Positions 52,808-60,869 of a stretch of 64,000 nt of DNA are shown piece by piece. Each line of letters opens with the position of its first letter. Within the stretch, counting starts at the first letter, position 1. The DNA is from Streptomyces umbrinus (lineage in GTDB: Bacteria; Actinomycetota; Actinomycetes; Streptomycetales; Streptomycetaceae), in assembly GCF_030817415.1 (NCBI RefSeq), contig NZ_JAUSZI010000002.1, positions 8,122,001 to 8,186,000 on the forward strand. Direction: 5' to 3'. The notes beneath the pieces were generated by a model. The model saw only the letters and a list, made by a program, of their open reading frames with translations. It was not told the origin of the DNA and ran no database searches. A program made the translations under genes and the position numbers.

Positions 52808-53650
52808 TCAGCCGCGCTGGATCCCGGACGTGTCCTGCAGAACACCGCGGCGGCCGTCCTGCGTCTGCGCCACCAGGCTCGGGCCGCGCTGCTCGACGGC
52901 CAGGTACCAGGTGCCCGGCGCCAGTTCGGCGATCGGCGTCGGCGAACCGTCCTCCGCGAACAGCGGACGCGGCACCGGCACGGCGAACCAGAACGGCGAG
53001 AAGTCCCCGGCGGGCGGCTGCGCCTGCGGAGCCTGCGCCTGCTGCGGCTGGGGCTGCGTACCGAACGGCTGACCGGGCTGACCCGGCTGCGGCTGGCCGC
53101 CGTAGGGCTGGCCGGGCTGCGGGGCACCGGCGCCCGGGTAGCCGTAACCACCCTGCGGCTGGCCGCCGTACGGCTGCGGGGCGGCCGGCTTGGGGGCGGG
53201 GAGGAGGGGGCCCTTGAGGGCCGGCACGAGGGGAGTCGCGACCGCAGCGCCGGCGAGGGCCAGGGTGGCGATCAGGCTGAGGATGAGACCGGTGCCCGCC
53301 CCGAAGTTGGTGAGACCGCCGTTGTTGTCGAAGCCGCCGGCCGGGTCGAAGATGTTGCCGAGCGCGCTCCAGGCGGCGAACACCGTGAAGGCGATGCCGA
53401 ACGGGCCGAGTTCGAGACCGGCGACCTTCGGCAACTGCGGCAGGCCGCGGGCGACGACGATCAGCGCGGCGCCGATGAGGCCGGCGAAGGTGACGCTCAG
53501 GAGGAGAGGGCCACTTCCCCAGGCGTTGGGAATCTCGGCGCTGTCGCTGGCCCCGTCGATCGAGTAAATGTCGAGGAACGACGCGATCAACAGCAGAACC
53601 GCTGCTCCGATCACCACGCCGTCGCCTCGAGTGAGGGAGCGGATATTCAC
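52808..53650 (-). CDS. DUF5336-type four-helix membrane protein with Pro/Gln-rich tail
   Basis: A 280-residue protein. The first 150 residues hold four membrane helices (GVVIGAAVLLLIASFLDIY, PLLLSVTFAGLIGAALIVVA, FGIAFTVFAAWSALG, LILSLIATLALAGAAVATPLV). The middle is rich in QPYGGQPQ-like repeats, and the last 75 residues form a small compact domain (FWFAVPVPRPLF...QRGPSLVAQTQDGRRGVLQ). The GTG start has GAAGGA upstream. Function unknown. Confidence 0.75.
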   Translation of the reverse strand: MNIRSLTRGDGVVIGAAVLLLIASFLDIYSIDGASDSAEIPNAWGSGPLLLSVTFAGLIGAALIVVARGLPQLPKVAGLELGPFGIAFTVFAAWSALGNIFDPAGGFDNNGGLTNFGAGTGLILSLIATLALAGAAVATPLVPALKGPLLPAPKPAAPQPYGGQPQGGYGYPGAGAPQPGQPYGGQPQPGQPGQPFGTQPQPQQAQAPQAQPPAGDFSPFWFAVPVPRPLFAEDGSPTPIAELAPGTWYLAVEQRGPSLVAQTQDGRRGVLQDTSGIQRG

Positions 53651-53808
53651 TTCAGGTCCTTCGTCAGTCGTCTCGTCATCGGTGGAGGCGTCGCTGTCAC
53701 CATGTCGCCGTAAGGCCCCGGTGTGAAGCGCGGGGGTGGCCCCTCATCGTAGAGACGACACTATCGTCAGGCCCACAGGGGTGTCCGCACGGATATGTGC
53801 GCTGATCA

Positions 53809-54786
53809 CTACCCGTGCAGGAAACTCACGATTCCCTCAGAGATTCCTTGCGCCGCCTTCTGCCTCCACGCGCTGCTGGTCAGCTGTGCGGCGTCCTTGC
53901 TGTCGCGCATGTTGCCGCACTCGATGAAGACCTTCGGAACCGTTGACAGATTGAGACCGCCGAGGTCCTCGCGGACGTCGAGACCGGTTCCGCCGCCGAT
54001 GTAGTTGGAGGGGGCGCTGCCTGTGACGCGCAGGAAGCTGCCCGCGACGCGCTCGCCGAGCTCGCGGGACGAGGCCACGATCGGCCGGGTGTCGGCCGCG
54101 CCGGAGTGCACCGAGCCGGGCAGGATCACGTGGAAGCCGCGGTTGCCGGCGCCCGCGCCGTCCGCGTGGATCGACACCACGGCGTCGGCGTCGGCCTTGT
54201 TCCCGATCTCGGCCCGCTCGTCGACGCACGGGCCCCAGGAGCGGTCGCCGTCCTGCGTGAACTTCACGGTGGCGCCCTCCTTCTCCAGGACGGTGCGCAT
54301 CCGGCGGGCGACGTCGAGGGTGAACTTCGCCTCGGTGTAACCGTCGTTGGTCGCCGTACCCGTCGTGTCGCACTCCTTCGAGTTCGTCCCGATGTTCACC
54401 TGCTGGTTGATCTCGGAGGTGTGCTGGAAGTTGCCGGGGTTGTGACCGGGGTCGATGACGACGACCTTGCCCTTGAGCGGGCCGGAGCCGGCGGGGGCCG
54501 AGGCGGAGGGCGAGCCGCCGGGCTTCTCGCTGTCGCCCGTCCCGCCGGAGTCGCCGGGCTGCTCCTTGCCGTCGTCCGAGGCGCCCGGTGTGGCCGGCCT
54601 GCCCCACGAGGAGGACGGGGACGAGGGCGACGCCTGCGCGTCCCCGCCGGAGTCCCCCACGGTCTGCCACACCAGCCAGCCCACCAGCGCGCCCGGCACG
54701 AGCGCGGCGACGGCCACGGTCAGGGGGCCGCGCAGGGGGTGGCGCGGGGGACGGGGAGGTTCGAAGTCAGGACCTACGTACGACAC
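53809..54786 (-). CDS. N-acetylmuramoyl-L-alanine amidase (Amidase_3), membrane anchored
   Basis: A 325-residue protein with a signal anchor (LTVAVAALVPGALVGWLVW, about 20-40), then a Ser/Gly/Pro-rich linker and the catalytic amidase_3 domain. The latter has VVVIDPGHNPGN, the zinc histidines (DPGHN and SIHADGAG) and the glutamate in FIECGNM. It cleaves the amide bond between MurNAc and the stem peptide. The GTG start is tentative. The C-terminus is complete. Confidence 0.88.
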   Translation of the reverse strand: MSYVGPDFEPPRPPRHPLRGPLTVAVAALVPGALVGWLVWQTVGDSGGDAQASPSSPSSSWGRPATPGASDDGKEQPGDSGGTGDSEKPGGSPSASAPAGSGPLKGKVVVIDPGHNPGNFQHTSEINQQVNIGTNSKECDTTGTATNDGYTEAKFTLDVARRMRTVLEKEGATVKFTQDGDRSWGPCVDERAEIGNKADADAVVSIHADGAGAGNRGFHVILPGSVHSGAADTRPIVASSRELGERVAGSFLRVTGSAPSNYIGGGTGLDVREDLGGLNLSTVPKVFIECGNMRDSKDAAQLTSSAWRQKAAQGISEGIVSFLHG

Positions 54787-54916
54787 GCCTGCCACCTTAC
54801 GGGCAGCCCCCGGGGTCCGCAGGTTTCCCTGGGCCACGCCGGTGACGGTGTCGACGAGCAAGTCTGTGACGGTGTCGGCGGCCAGGACTGTGGCGGTGTG
54901 GACGATCACGCAGTGC

Positions 54917-54952
54917 GGGCCGGAGCGCCCCTGATCGAGGGGGCTCCGGCCC
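54917..54952 (-). terminator. hairpin terminator after the sialidase-like gene
   Basis: GGGCCGGAGC pairs with GCTCCGGCCC (10-bp stem), with an additional GCCCC/GGGGGC inner pairing. It lies 34 bp past the stop of the sialidase-like gene on the minus strand. Confidence 0.7.
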
Positions 54953-54985
54953 GTCTGTGCCGCGTACCGCCGCTCTGCCGGATGG

Positions 54986-56170
54986 CTACGTGTCGGAGAT
55001 GTCGAGCTTGTTCACCTTGATGCGTGAGGTGTCGTGTTCCCAGACGACGAAGAACTTGCCGGGCGCGTACTCGTCGGCCATCGGGTACCTGTCCCAGCCG
55101 GCACCGTCGCTGGTGGTCTCAGCGGCGCCGTCGGCGAAGAACTTGGCGGCTCGCCAGGCGTTGCCGGGGGTCTTGACCTTGTAGTTCAGGGTCAGCTTGT
55201 TGTCGGCGGTGTTGTAGATGGTCAGGTACCGGCCGGTGCTGTCCTTGGTGAAGTAGACCTTGGAGTCGTACCCGGGCACGTTGGTGTCCAGGGCGAAGGA
55301 GGACCAGGACTTGCCCCCATTGGTGCTGGTGGCCGTCAGCGCGTACTTCTGGGTTCCGCCGTTGAGGGTGTTGCGGGCGACCATGACCAGCTTGTTCGGG
55401 TCGTCCTGCGAGACGACGAGCTGCGGTTCGCCCGCCAGATAGCCCGTCGCGTTGGCCGCGGGAGTGCCTGCCGTCCAGTTCACGAGGTCCGTGGAGTACA
55501 GGGCCCCGTTCTTCCTGCCCGACGCCCAGTACGGCATGACGTGCGTTCCGTCGGCCAGTTGGACCGGACGTCCGGCGAGCGCGAGGTTCCCCAGGCCGGA
55601 GCCGGTGTTGTCGGTGGTGTCCAGGTCGAGCGGCATATTGACGGTGAAGTCCTGCCAGGTGTGACCCTCGTCGGTGCTGCGCTTGGCGACGACGGCGTTG
55701 ATCGGCAGGCCGTTGTTGCTCTCGGTGGCGGAGGTCCGGCCGAGGTACGCGAAGATCTCGTTGCCCGTCTGGTACAGGACGACGTAGTGCCAGGCGTACT
55801 CGCTGGTCTCCTGCGCCAGGGTCTGCGGGCGGCTCCAGTGCGCGCCGCCGTCGGTCGTGTACGAGTACCGGATGTACCCCCGGTCCACGACGCGCGCGCC
55901 GGGCTTGCTGATCACCGCGGCGGTGGTGCCCTCCCGCCAGGCGACGACCGCGTTGTTCGCGCTGGTGCTGATGATGTCGGGGGTGCGGGTGCCGTCGCCC
56001 TCGGTCACCGCGTTCCTGTAGACCGTCACCTCGCCGGAGACTCCCTCGGCGGAGGCGCGGTCGGGGGCGATGAGGAGGGCCCCGAGGACGGCGGCGACGA
56101 GGGCGAGGAGTGTCGCCAGGAGTATCGGCCGCGGCCGACGTGAGGCCTGCTGTGCCGTTACCAGAGCCAT
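54986..56170 (-). CDS. secreted sialidase-like (BNR/Asp-box) glycosidase
   Basis: A 394-residue exported protein. Residues 1-41 form a signal peptide (PILLATLLALVAAVLGALLIA ... ASA). The mature beta-propeller has three Asp-boxes (TTDGGAHWS, STDEGHTWQ, STNGGKSWS) and a first-strand arginine motif VVAWREG in the place of the sialidase triad. It fits exo-alpha-sialidase or a related glycosidase. The ATG lies inside the end of the upstream ricin-lectin gene (13-bp overlap), implying a secreted two-protein operon. Confidence 0.75.
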   Translation of the reverse strand: MALVTAQQASRRPRPILLATLLALVAAVLGALLIAPDRASAEGVSGEVTVYRNAVTEGDGTRTPDIISTSANNAVVAWREGTTAAVISKPGARVVDRGYIRYSYTTDGGAHWSRPQTLAQETSEYAWHYVVLYQTGNEIFAYLGRTSATESNNGLPINAVVAKRSTDEGHTWQDFTVNMPLDLDTTDNTGSGLGNLALAGRPVQLADGTHVMPYWASGRKNGALYSTDLVNWTAGTPAANATGYLAGEPQLVVSQDDPNKLVMVARNTLNGGTQKYALTATSTNGGKSWSSFALDTNVPGYDSKVYFTKDSTGRYLTIYNTADNKLTLNYKVKTPGNAWRAAKFFADGAAETTSDGAGWDRYPMADEYAPGKFFVVWEHDTSRIKVNKLDISDT

Positions 56171-56730
56171 CGCTGGTCCACGCTCTCTTCCGAGCAGCCC
56201 CACTGTGCGGGCTCGGTTCCGTTGGCCGTTTCGCTGTTGAGGAAGGCCAGGCAGAGGTTGCTGTTGGCGTTCCGGAGTCGGTCGGTCTCGTCGTGGGCCC
56301 AGACCTGGTCCTGGTTGTCGGTGCACTGCCACTGGATGGCCTTGGCGCGCGGCTCCGTGCTCGAACCCCCGATGGCGAGGCACTTGCCGGTCGCCTGGTT
56401 ACGCACCCGGTAGCCGTTCGTCACGGGTTCGAGCGTCCAGTACTGGCTCGCGCTGGTACTGCAGTTCCACTGGATCAGCACGGCCTTGTCCGGATCGGCG
56501 TTGGGGACGGCGAGGCACTTTCCGGTGGCCTGGTTGTAGAGCCGGGCGTACACCGGCGCCTCGGCGGCCGCGGCCGCCACGGTGGTCCCGGCCGTCTCGG
56601 CGCTCTCCGCCGCCGACGCCGTACCGGTCAGCGAGGACCCCGTCAGCACGGGTGCGCTCAGCAGGGCGACGGCCGCCGCGGCGACGGCTCGTCTTCGCAC
56701 GCTGGACGTTCCTGGCACTCTGCTCCGCAT
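56158..56730 (-). CDS. secreted ricin-B-type lectin
   Basis: A 190-residue exported protein with a signal peptide (1-41, basic RRR then AAVALLSAPVL) and one ricin trefoil lectin domain (about 60-190). Three QxW-bearing repeats are visible: YNQATGKCLAVPNADPD...QWNCSTSASQYWTLEP, RNQATGKCLAIGG...QWQCTDNQDQVW, and SNLCLAFLNSE...QWGCSEESVDQRW. GAAGGAG lies ahead of the start. It probably targets the sialidase-like partner to a glycan. Confidence 0.85.
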   Translation of the reverse strand: MRSRVPGTSSVRRRAVAAAAVALLSAPVLTGSSLTGTASAAESAETAGTTVAAAAAEAPVYARLYNQATGKCLAVPNADPDKAVLIQWNCSTSASQYWTLEPVTNGYRVRNQATGKCLAIGGSSTEPRAKAIQWQCTDNQDQVWAHDETDRLRNANSNLCLAFLNSETANGTEPAQWGCSEESVDQRWLW

Positions 56731-56899
56731 CAACTGCTCATCTCCTTCTTCGTCTTCTTCCGCGTACGAGAAAAGGAAGGAGGGGCGCCCTCCCCCGTGG
56801 GACGCCCCTCCTGAGGCCGCGCGGCCTTCCCCGCACCAGCATGTGTGTCACTCCTGGGGCTGTCGTTAGGTGTGAGTCCACAGTTCCTGCGCTCTGCGT

Positions 56900-57937
56900 C
56901 TACTCCGTCTGTTCCGTCTGTTCCGTCTGTTCCGGTGAGGAGAGCGCCTGGAGCCGGTACTCCTTGGGCGTGAGCCCGTACGCGGTGCGGAAGGCGCGGG
57001 TGAAGTCGGAGGCGCGCGGGAGACCCCAGCGGGCGGCGACGGTGTGGACGGGGACGGCGCGCAGCGCGGGGTCCGCCAGTTCGCGCCGGGCACCCTCCAG
57101 TCGCAGACGGCGGATCCAGGCCGCGACCGTCTCGCCCTCGCCGTTCTCGCCCGCGCCCGGCGCCTGTTCCTGGAAGAGCCGGTGCAGATAGCTGACGGAG
57201 ATGTGATGCGCGGCGGCGATCACCGGCGGTGTCAGCTCCGGGTCGTGCAGGTTCTGCCGGATGAACGCCCGTATGTGCGCGGTCATGGCGCGGTGCCGGG
57301 TCTCCGGCGGCAGGGCGTCCTCCGCATCGAGCACCTGGGCGAACCAGGCCGAGAGGAGATCGATCAGGACCGTACCCAGGCGCGGTGCGTCGGACGGCTG
57401 GAGGAAGTCGGCCTGCCGGTCGAGGCCGGTGAGGAACTCCGTCAGCAGCGCGCCCGTTCCCTCCCGTCCCGACAACCGTCTGCCCAGCAGCGCCCGGACC
57501 CGGTCCGGTGACACGGCCAGCAGAGCCTTGGGGAAGTCCACGGCCACGCCCGTGACCAGACGGCGGTCGCCGTCGCGCGGCGGTCGTACGTCGTAGGGCT
57601 CCGAGGTGTCGGTCACCCACAGGTCGCGTGCCTTGTACACGTCGGTCAGCCCGATGTGATCGAGCCCCAGCTCGCCGCCGAGCACCAGTGACAAGTGGTA
57701 CATCTCGGGGTCGGACTGTCGCACCAGCTTCTCGGTCCGCCGGAACCTCGTCGGTACCACCGACACCGGCCACACCATCGCGGGCCCCAGCTCCAGCAGG
57801 CGCTGTTCCGCCCAGAATTCGCCGGCGTGGTCACTGGTGATGTCGCTCGGTGCGATCGCCCGGTGGACCAGCTCACGCCAGTAGTCGAACCTGTGCTCCG
57901 CAGGCACGTCCTCGCTCCGGAACACCGTCCCGATCAT
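56900..57937 (-). CDS. AraC-family transcriptional regulator
   Basis: A 345-residue regulator. The N-terminal 200 residues resemble the AraC-binding-like (AraC_binding_2) domain (HRFDYWRELVHRAIAPSDI...FWAEQRLLELG). The C-terminal HTH_18 domain (about 235-330) has VIAAAHHISVSYLHRLFQEQ and RWGLPRASDFTRAFRTAYGLTPKEYR. The end carries EQT repeats from a 9-bp tandem (TTCCGTCTG x3) near 56910. The ATG at 57937 is a best guess. The regulated target is unknown. Confidence 0.88.
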   Translation of the reverse strand: MIGTVFRSEDVPAEHRFDYWRELVHRAIAPSDITSDHAGEFWAEQRLLELGPAMVWPVSVVPTRFRRTEKLVRQSDPEMYHLSLVLGGELGLDHIGLTDVYKARDLWVTDTSEPYDVRPPRDGDRRLVTGVAVDFPKALLAVSPDRVRALLGRRLSGREGTGALLTEFLTGLDRQADFLQPSDAPRLGTVLIDLLSAWFAQVLDAEDALPPETRHRAMTAHIRAFIRQNLHDPELTPPVIAAAHHISVSYLHRLFQEQAPGAGENGEGETVAAWIRRLRLEGARRELADPALRAVPVHTVAARWGLPRASDFTRAFRTAYGLTPKEYRLQALSSPEQTEQTEQTE

Positions 57938-58074
57938 CCCGCCCCGTCCCTCTCCGGCCGCCGGGCGCGCCGCCGCCCGATTCCGCCCGTGCGGAGGGTA
58001 CTTCAATCTTCATACGGTGCATTCGGGTGCCTTGGGAAGCCGACTCGGGCCGGACATCGAGACCACCCTCAGCC

Positions 58075-58725
58075 TCAAACCCCCGCGCCCGTCCGCCGCA
58101 GCACCCGCAGCGAATCCGTCACCGAGACCTCCGTGAACGCGCCCGACTCCAGCGCCCGCAGATACACGCGATACGGCGCCTGCCCGGTGAACTCGTCCAC
58201 CGGATCGGGGAACACGTCGTGGATGAGCAGCAGCCCGCCCTCGGCGACATGGGGCGCCCAGCCCTCGTAGTCGCCGGTCGCGTGCTCGTCCGTGTGGCCG
58301 CCGTCGATGAAGACGAGGCCGAGAGGGGAGTTCCAGAAGGCGGCGATCTGCGGCGAGCGTCCGACGACGGCGACCACATGGTCCTCCAGGCCCGCCCGGT
58401 GGAGCGTACGGCGGAAGGTCGGGAGCGTGTCCATGACGCCGAGCTCCGGATCGACCGTCGCCGGGTCGTGGTACTCCCAGCCCGGCTGCTGCTCCTCGCT
58501 GCCGCGGTGGTGGTCGACGGTGACCGCCGTGACCCCGGCCTCACGCGCCGCACCGGCCAGCAGAACCGTCGAACGCCCGCAGTACGTCCCGACCTCCAAC
58601 AGCGGCAGCCCCAGCCGCCCCGCCTCGACAGCAGCCTCGTACAACGCCAGCCCTTCCCCCACGGGCATGAACCCCTTGGCCCCCTCAAAGGCAGCGAGAA
58701 TCTCCGGCTTGGGCGCGGCGGGCAT
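58075..58725 (-). CDS. class I SAM-dependent methyltransferase (MT_24 type)
   Basis: A 216-residue protein. The SAM motif is PLLEVGTYCGRSTVLLAGAA (about 40-59), with the acidic loop TVDHHRGSEEQQPGWEYHDP, and LVFIDGGHTDEHATGDYEGWAPHV. It belongs with small-molecule or cephalosporin-hydroxylase-like class I methyltransferases (Methyltransf_24). GGAGGAA lies four bases before the ATG. Isolated gene. Substrate unknown. Confidence 0.8.
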   Translation of the reverse strand: MPAAPKPEILAAFEGAKGFMPVGEGLALYEAAVEAGRLGLPLLEVGTYCGRSTVLLAGAAREAGVTAVTVDHHRGSEEQQPGWEYHDPATVDPELGVMDTLPTFRRTLHRAGLEDHVVAVVGRSPQIAAFWNSPLGLVFIDGGHTDEHATGDYEGWAPHVAEGGLLLIHDVFPDPVDEFTGQAPYRVYLRALESGAFTEVSVTDSLRVLRRTGAGV

Positions 58726-58795
58726 GGGGTTCCTCCAGGTGGTACGGGTGTCCGGCCGCCCCATGGTGACAGGGCAGGGGCGCAGCCCCGCCCTC

Positions 58796-58819
58796 AGGGG
58801 CGCGGGGAACTGCGCGACC
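58796..58819 (+). repeat. dispersed palindromic repeat, copy 5
   Basis: Core AGGGGCGCGGGGAACTGCGC followed by CCCCCACCGACCCGCA, the tail class of copies 1 and 2. It lies in the 150-bp gap between the methyltransferase start and the MFS exporter's stop. Confidence 0.75.
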
Positions 58820-58878
58820 AGCCCCCACCGACCCGCAGCCTCAATCCGACCCGCCCCGCGGAGCGCTCCCGCGGAGCG

Positions 58879-60648
58879 CTACGCAGGGACGACGCTCGGC
58901 AGCGCGAGATCCACCTCGACCACCCGAACCCCACCGGGATGGCTCGCCCCCGAGGCAAGCGGCCCATGCCCCCCGGCGGTGACGGCCAGCACATACGCAC
59001 CTTCCGAGGGCACGGCGAGCACATAGTCGCCGCCCTCCGCCGAGAGCGTCGCCCCCGCCTGCCGCCCCCGCCGGTCGATCAGCGTGACCTTGGCCCGGGC
59101 AACAGGAACACCGTCGGCGGTGAGGACACGGCCACGGAAACCGGCCGATGCGGTCTGGTCGGCCGGGGCCAGTTCAGGGGAGACCTCGCCGTATTCGGCG
59201 TCCTCGCTGGACGCCACCAGATGCGGCTTCTCCGCGTTCGCAGCCGCCCGCCGTCCCGGCAGGAACGCCGCGAACACCAGGCCCAGCAGCACCGCACCCG
59301 TGGCGATCAGGAAGGACACCCGGAAGCCGTGCATCGTGGGAACGGCCACGCCACCCACCTGGTCCGCGGTGTTCGCCAGGACCATCCCGATCACGGCACT
59401 CGACACGGACGTACCGATCGAGCGCATCAACGTGTTGAGGCCGTTCGCCGCACCGGTCTCCGACGCCGGCACGGCACCGATGATCAGCGCGGGCAGCGAG
59501 GAGTACGCGAGGCCGATGCCCGCGCCCAGGACGACGGCGATGACGATGGTCTGCCAGGCGGCGCTCATCAGGCCGAGGCCGGCGCCGTAGCCGACCGCGA
59601 TGATCAGCATGCCGATCATCAGGGTGACCTTGGGGCCGTACTTGGCGGAGATACGGGCGTACACCGGCGCCGTGAACATCATCGTCAAGCCGAGCGGCGC
59701 CACGCACAGACCCGCGACGACCATGGACTGGCCGAGGCCGTAACCGGTCGACGTGGGCAGCTGGAGGAGCTGGGGCAGGACGAGCGAGACGGCGTAGAAG
59801 GCGACGCCGACCATGATCGAGGCGAGGTTGGTGAAGAGCACCGCGCGGCGGGCCGTGGTGCGCAGGTCGACCAGCGGCGCCTTCACGCGCAGCTCCATCA
59901 CGCCCCACAGGAGGAGGACGACGGCCGCCGCGCCGAACAGGCCGAGCGTGGTACCGGACGTCCAGCCCCAGTCGCTGCCCTTGGTGATCGGCAGGAGGAA
60001 GAGGACGAGACCGGCGGAGAGGCCGAGCGCGCCCCAGACGTCGAAGGTGCCCACGGCCCGCATCGGGGATTCCGGTACGAAGACCAGGGTGAGCAGGATC
60101 GAGAGGGCGCCGAGGCCCGCGGAGCCGAAGAACAGCGCGTGCCAGTCGGCGTGCTGCGCGACCAGGGCCGCGACCGGCAGGGCAAGACCGCCGCCGACGC
60201 CGATCGAGGAGCTCATCAGGGCCATCGCCGAGCCGAGCTTCTCGCGCGGCAGCCCGTCGCGCATCAGGCCGATGCCGAGCGGGATGGCGCCCATCGCGAA
60301 GCCCTGAAGGGCACGGCCGACGATCATCACGAGCAGTTCACTGGTGAAGCCGGCTATCAGCGAGCCCACGACCATCACGGCCAGGCTCGCGATCAGCATG
60401 CGCCGCTTGCCGTACAGGTCGCCGAGGCGCCCCATGATCGGTGTGGCCACGGCGCCCGCGAGCAGGGTCGAGGTCATCACCCAGGTGGCGTTGCTCGGCG
60501 AGGTGCCCAGCAGCTCGGGCAGGTCCTTGATGACCGGCACGAGCAGGGTCTGCATCACCGCGACAACGATGCCCGCGAAGGCCAGCACCGGAACGATTCC
60601 GCTGCCGCTGGGCCTTCGCGTGCGCGGTTCCGTCGTTGTCCGGGTCAT
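58879..60648 (-). CDS. DHA2-family MFS exporter with C-terminal carboxypeptidase-regulatory-like domain
   Basis: A 589-residue protein. The first about 480 residues are a 14-helix DHA2 exporter, with GRLGDLYGKRRM in the helix 2-3 loop. After a short linker, the last 80 residues form a small beta-sandwich (RGRVLTADGVPVARAKVTLIDRRGRQAGATL...GGDYVLAVPSEGAYVLAV) of the CarboxypepD_reg type. GGAGG lies nine bases before the ATG. The gene is divergent from the acyl-CoA dehydrogenase. It may export a steroid or lipid intermediate, which is inference from location only. Confidence 0.85.
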   Translation of the reverse strand: MTRTTTEPRTRRPSGSGIVPVLAFAGIVVAVMQTLLVPVIKDLPELLGTSPSNATWVMTSTLLAGAVATPIMGRLGDLYGKRRMLIASLAVMVVGSLIAGFTSELLVMIVGRALQGFAMGAIPLGIGLMRDGLPREKLGSAMALMSSSIGVGGGLALPVAALVAQHADWHALFFGSAGLGALSILLTLVFVPESPMRAVGTFDVWGALGLSAGLVLFLLPITKGSDWGWTSGTTLGLFGAAAVVLLLWGVMELRVKAPLVDLRTTARRAVLFTNLASIMVGVAFYAVSLVLPQLLQLPTSTGYGLGQSMVVAGLCVAPLGLTMMFTAPVYARISAKYGPKVTLMIGMLIIAVGYGAGLGLMSAAWQTIVIAVVLGAGIGLAYSSLPALIIGAVPASETGAANGLNTLMRSIGTSVSSAVIGMVLANTADQVGGVAVPTMHGFRVSFLIATGAVLLGLVFAAFLPGRRAAANAEKPHLVASSEDAEYGEVSPELAPADQTASAGFRGRVLTADGVPVARAKVTLIDRRGRQAGATLSAEGGDYVLAVPSEGAYVLAVTAGGHGPLASGASHPGGVRVVEVDLALPSVVPA

Positions 60649-60825
60649 TACGTGCTGCCTCCAGAGGCGAGAGCGGGGTAGGTGCAGGGTGAACCCCGTG
60701 CGCCCAGGCAACTATTCCGTTGCTTCGAGCCGCTAACGAATTCTTGACTTTCTCATTACATGGAGACGTGGACGAGGAGCGGGTCGGAAGCGGATCGGAA
60801 GGAGGCCGGAAGTGGATCCGTCGGT

Positions 60826-60844
60826 ATCTGACCTTCCGTCAGAT
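60826..60844. promoter_or_regulatory. ATCTGAC-CTTCC-GTCAGAT operator, perfect
   Basis: A perfect 7-bp inverted repeat with 5-bp spacer. It abuts the KstR box with no gap and ends 25 bp upstream of the acyl-CoA dehydrogenase start. Same class as 52687 and 40665. Confidence 0.7.
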
Positions 60845-60858
60845 TGGAACGTGTTCTA
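60845..60858. promoter_or_regulatory. KstR box, perfect match (acyl-CoA dehydrogenase)
   Basis: TGGAACGTGTTCTA fits TnnAACnnGTTnnA throughout and ends 11 bp before the ATG at 60870, a position that would block transcription or a leaderless start. Confidence 0.75.
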
Positions 60859-60869
60859 GTCTGCGCCGC

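Noticed and set aside
57850..60681. Plus-strand 943-residue frame across methyltransferase and MFS genes
   Set aside because: Rich in RHDQ with no domain. It is a shadow of two well-supported minus-strand genes.
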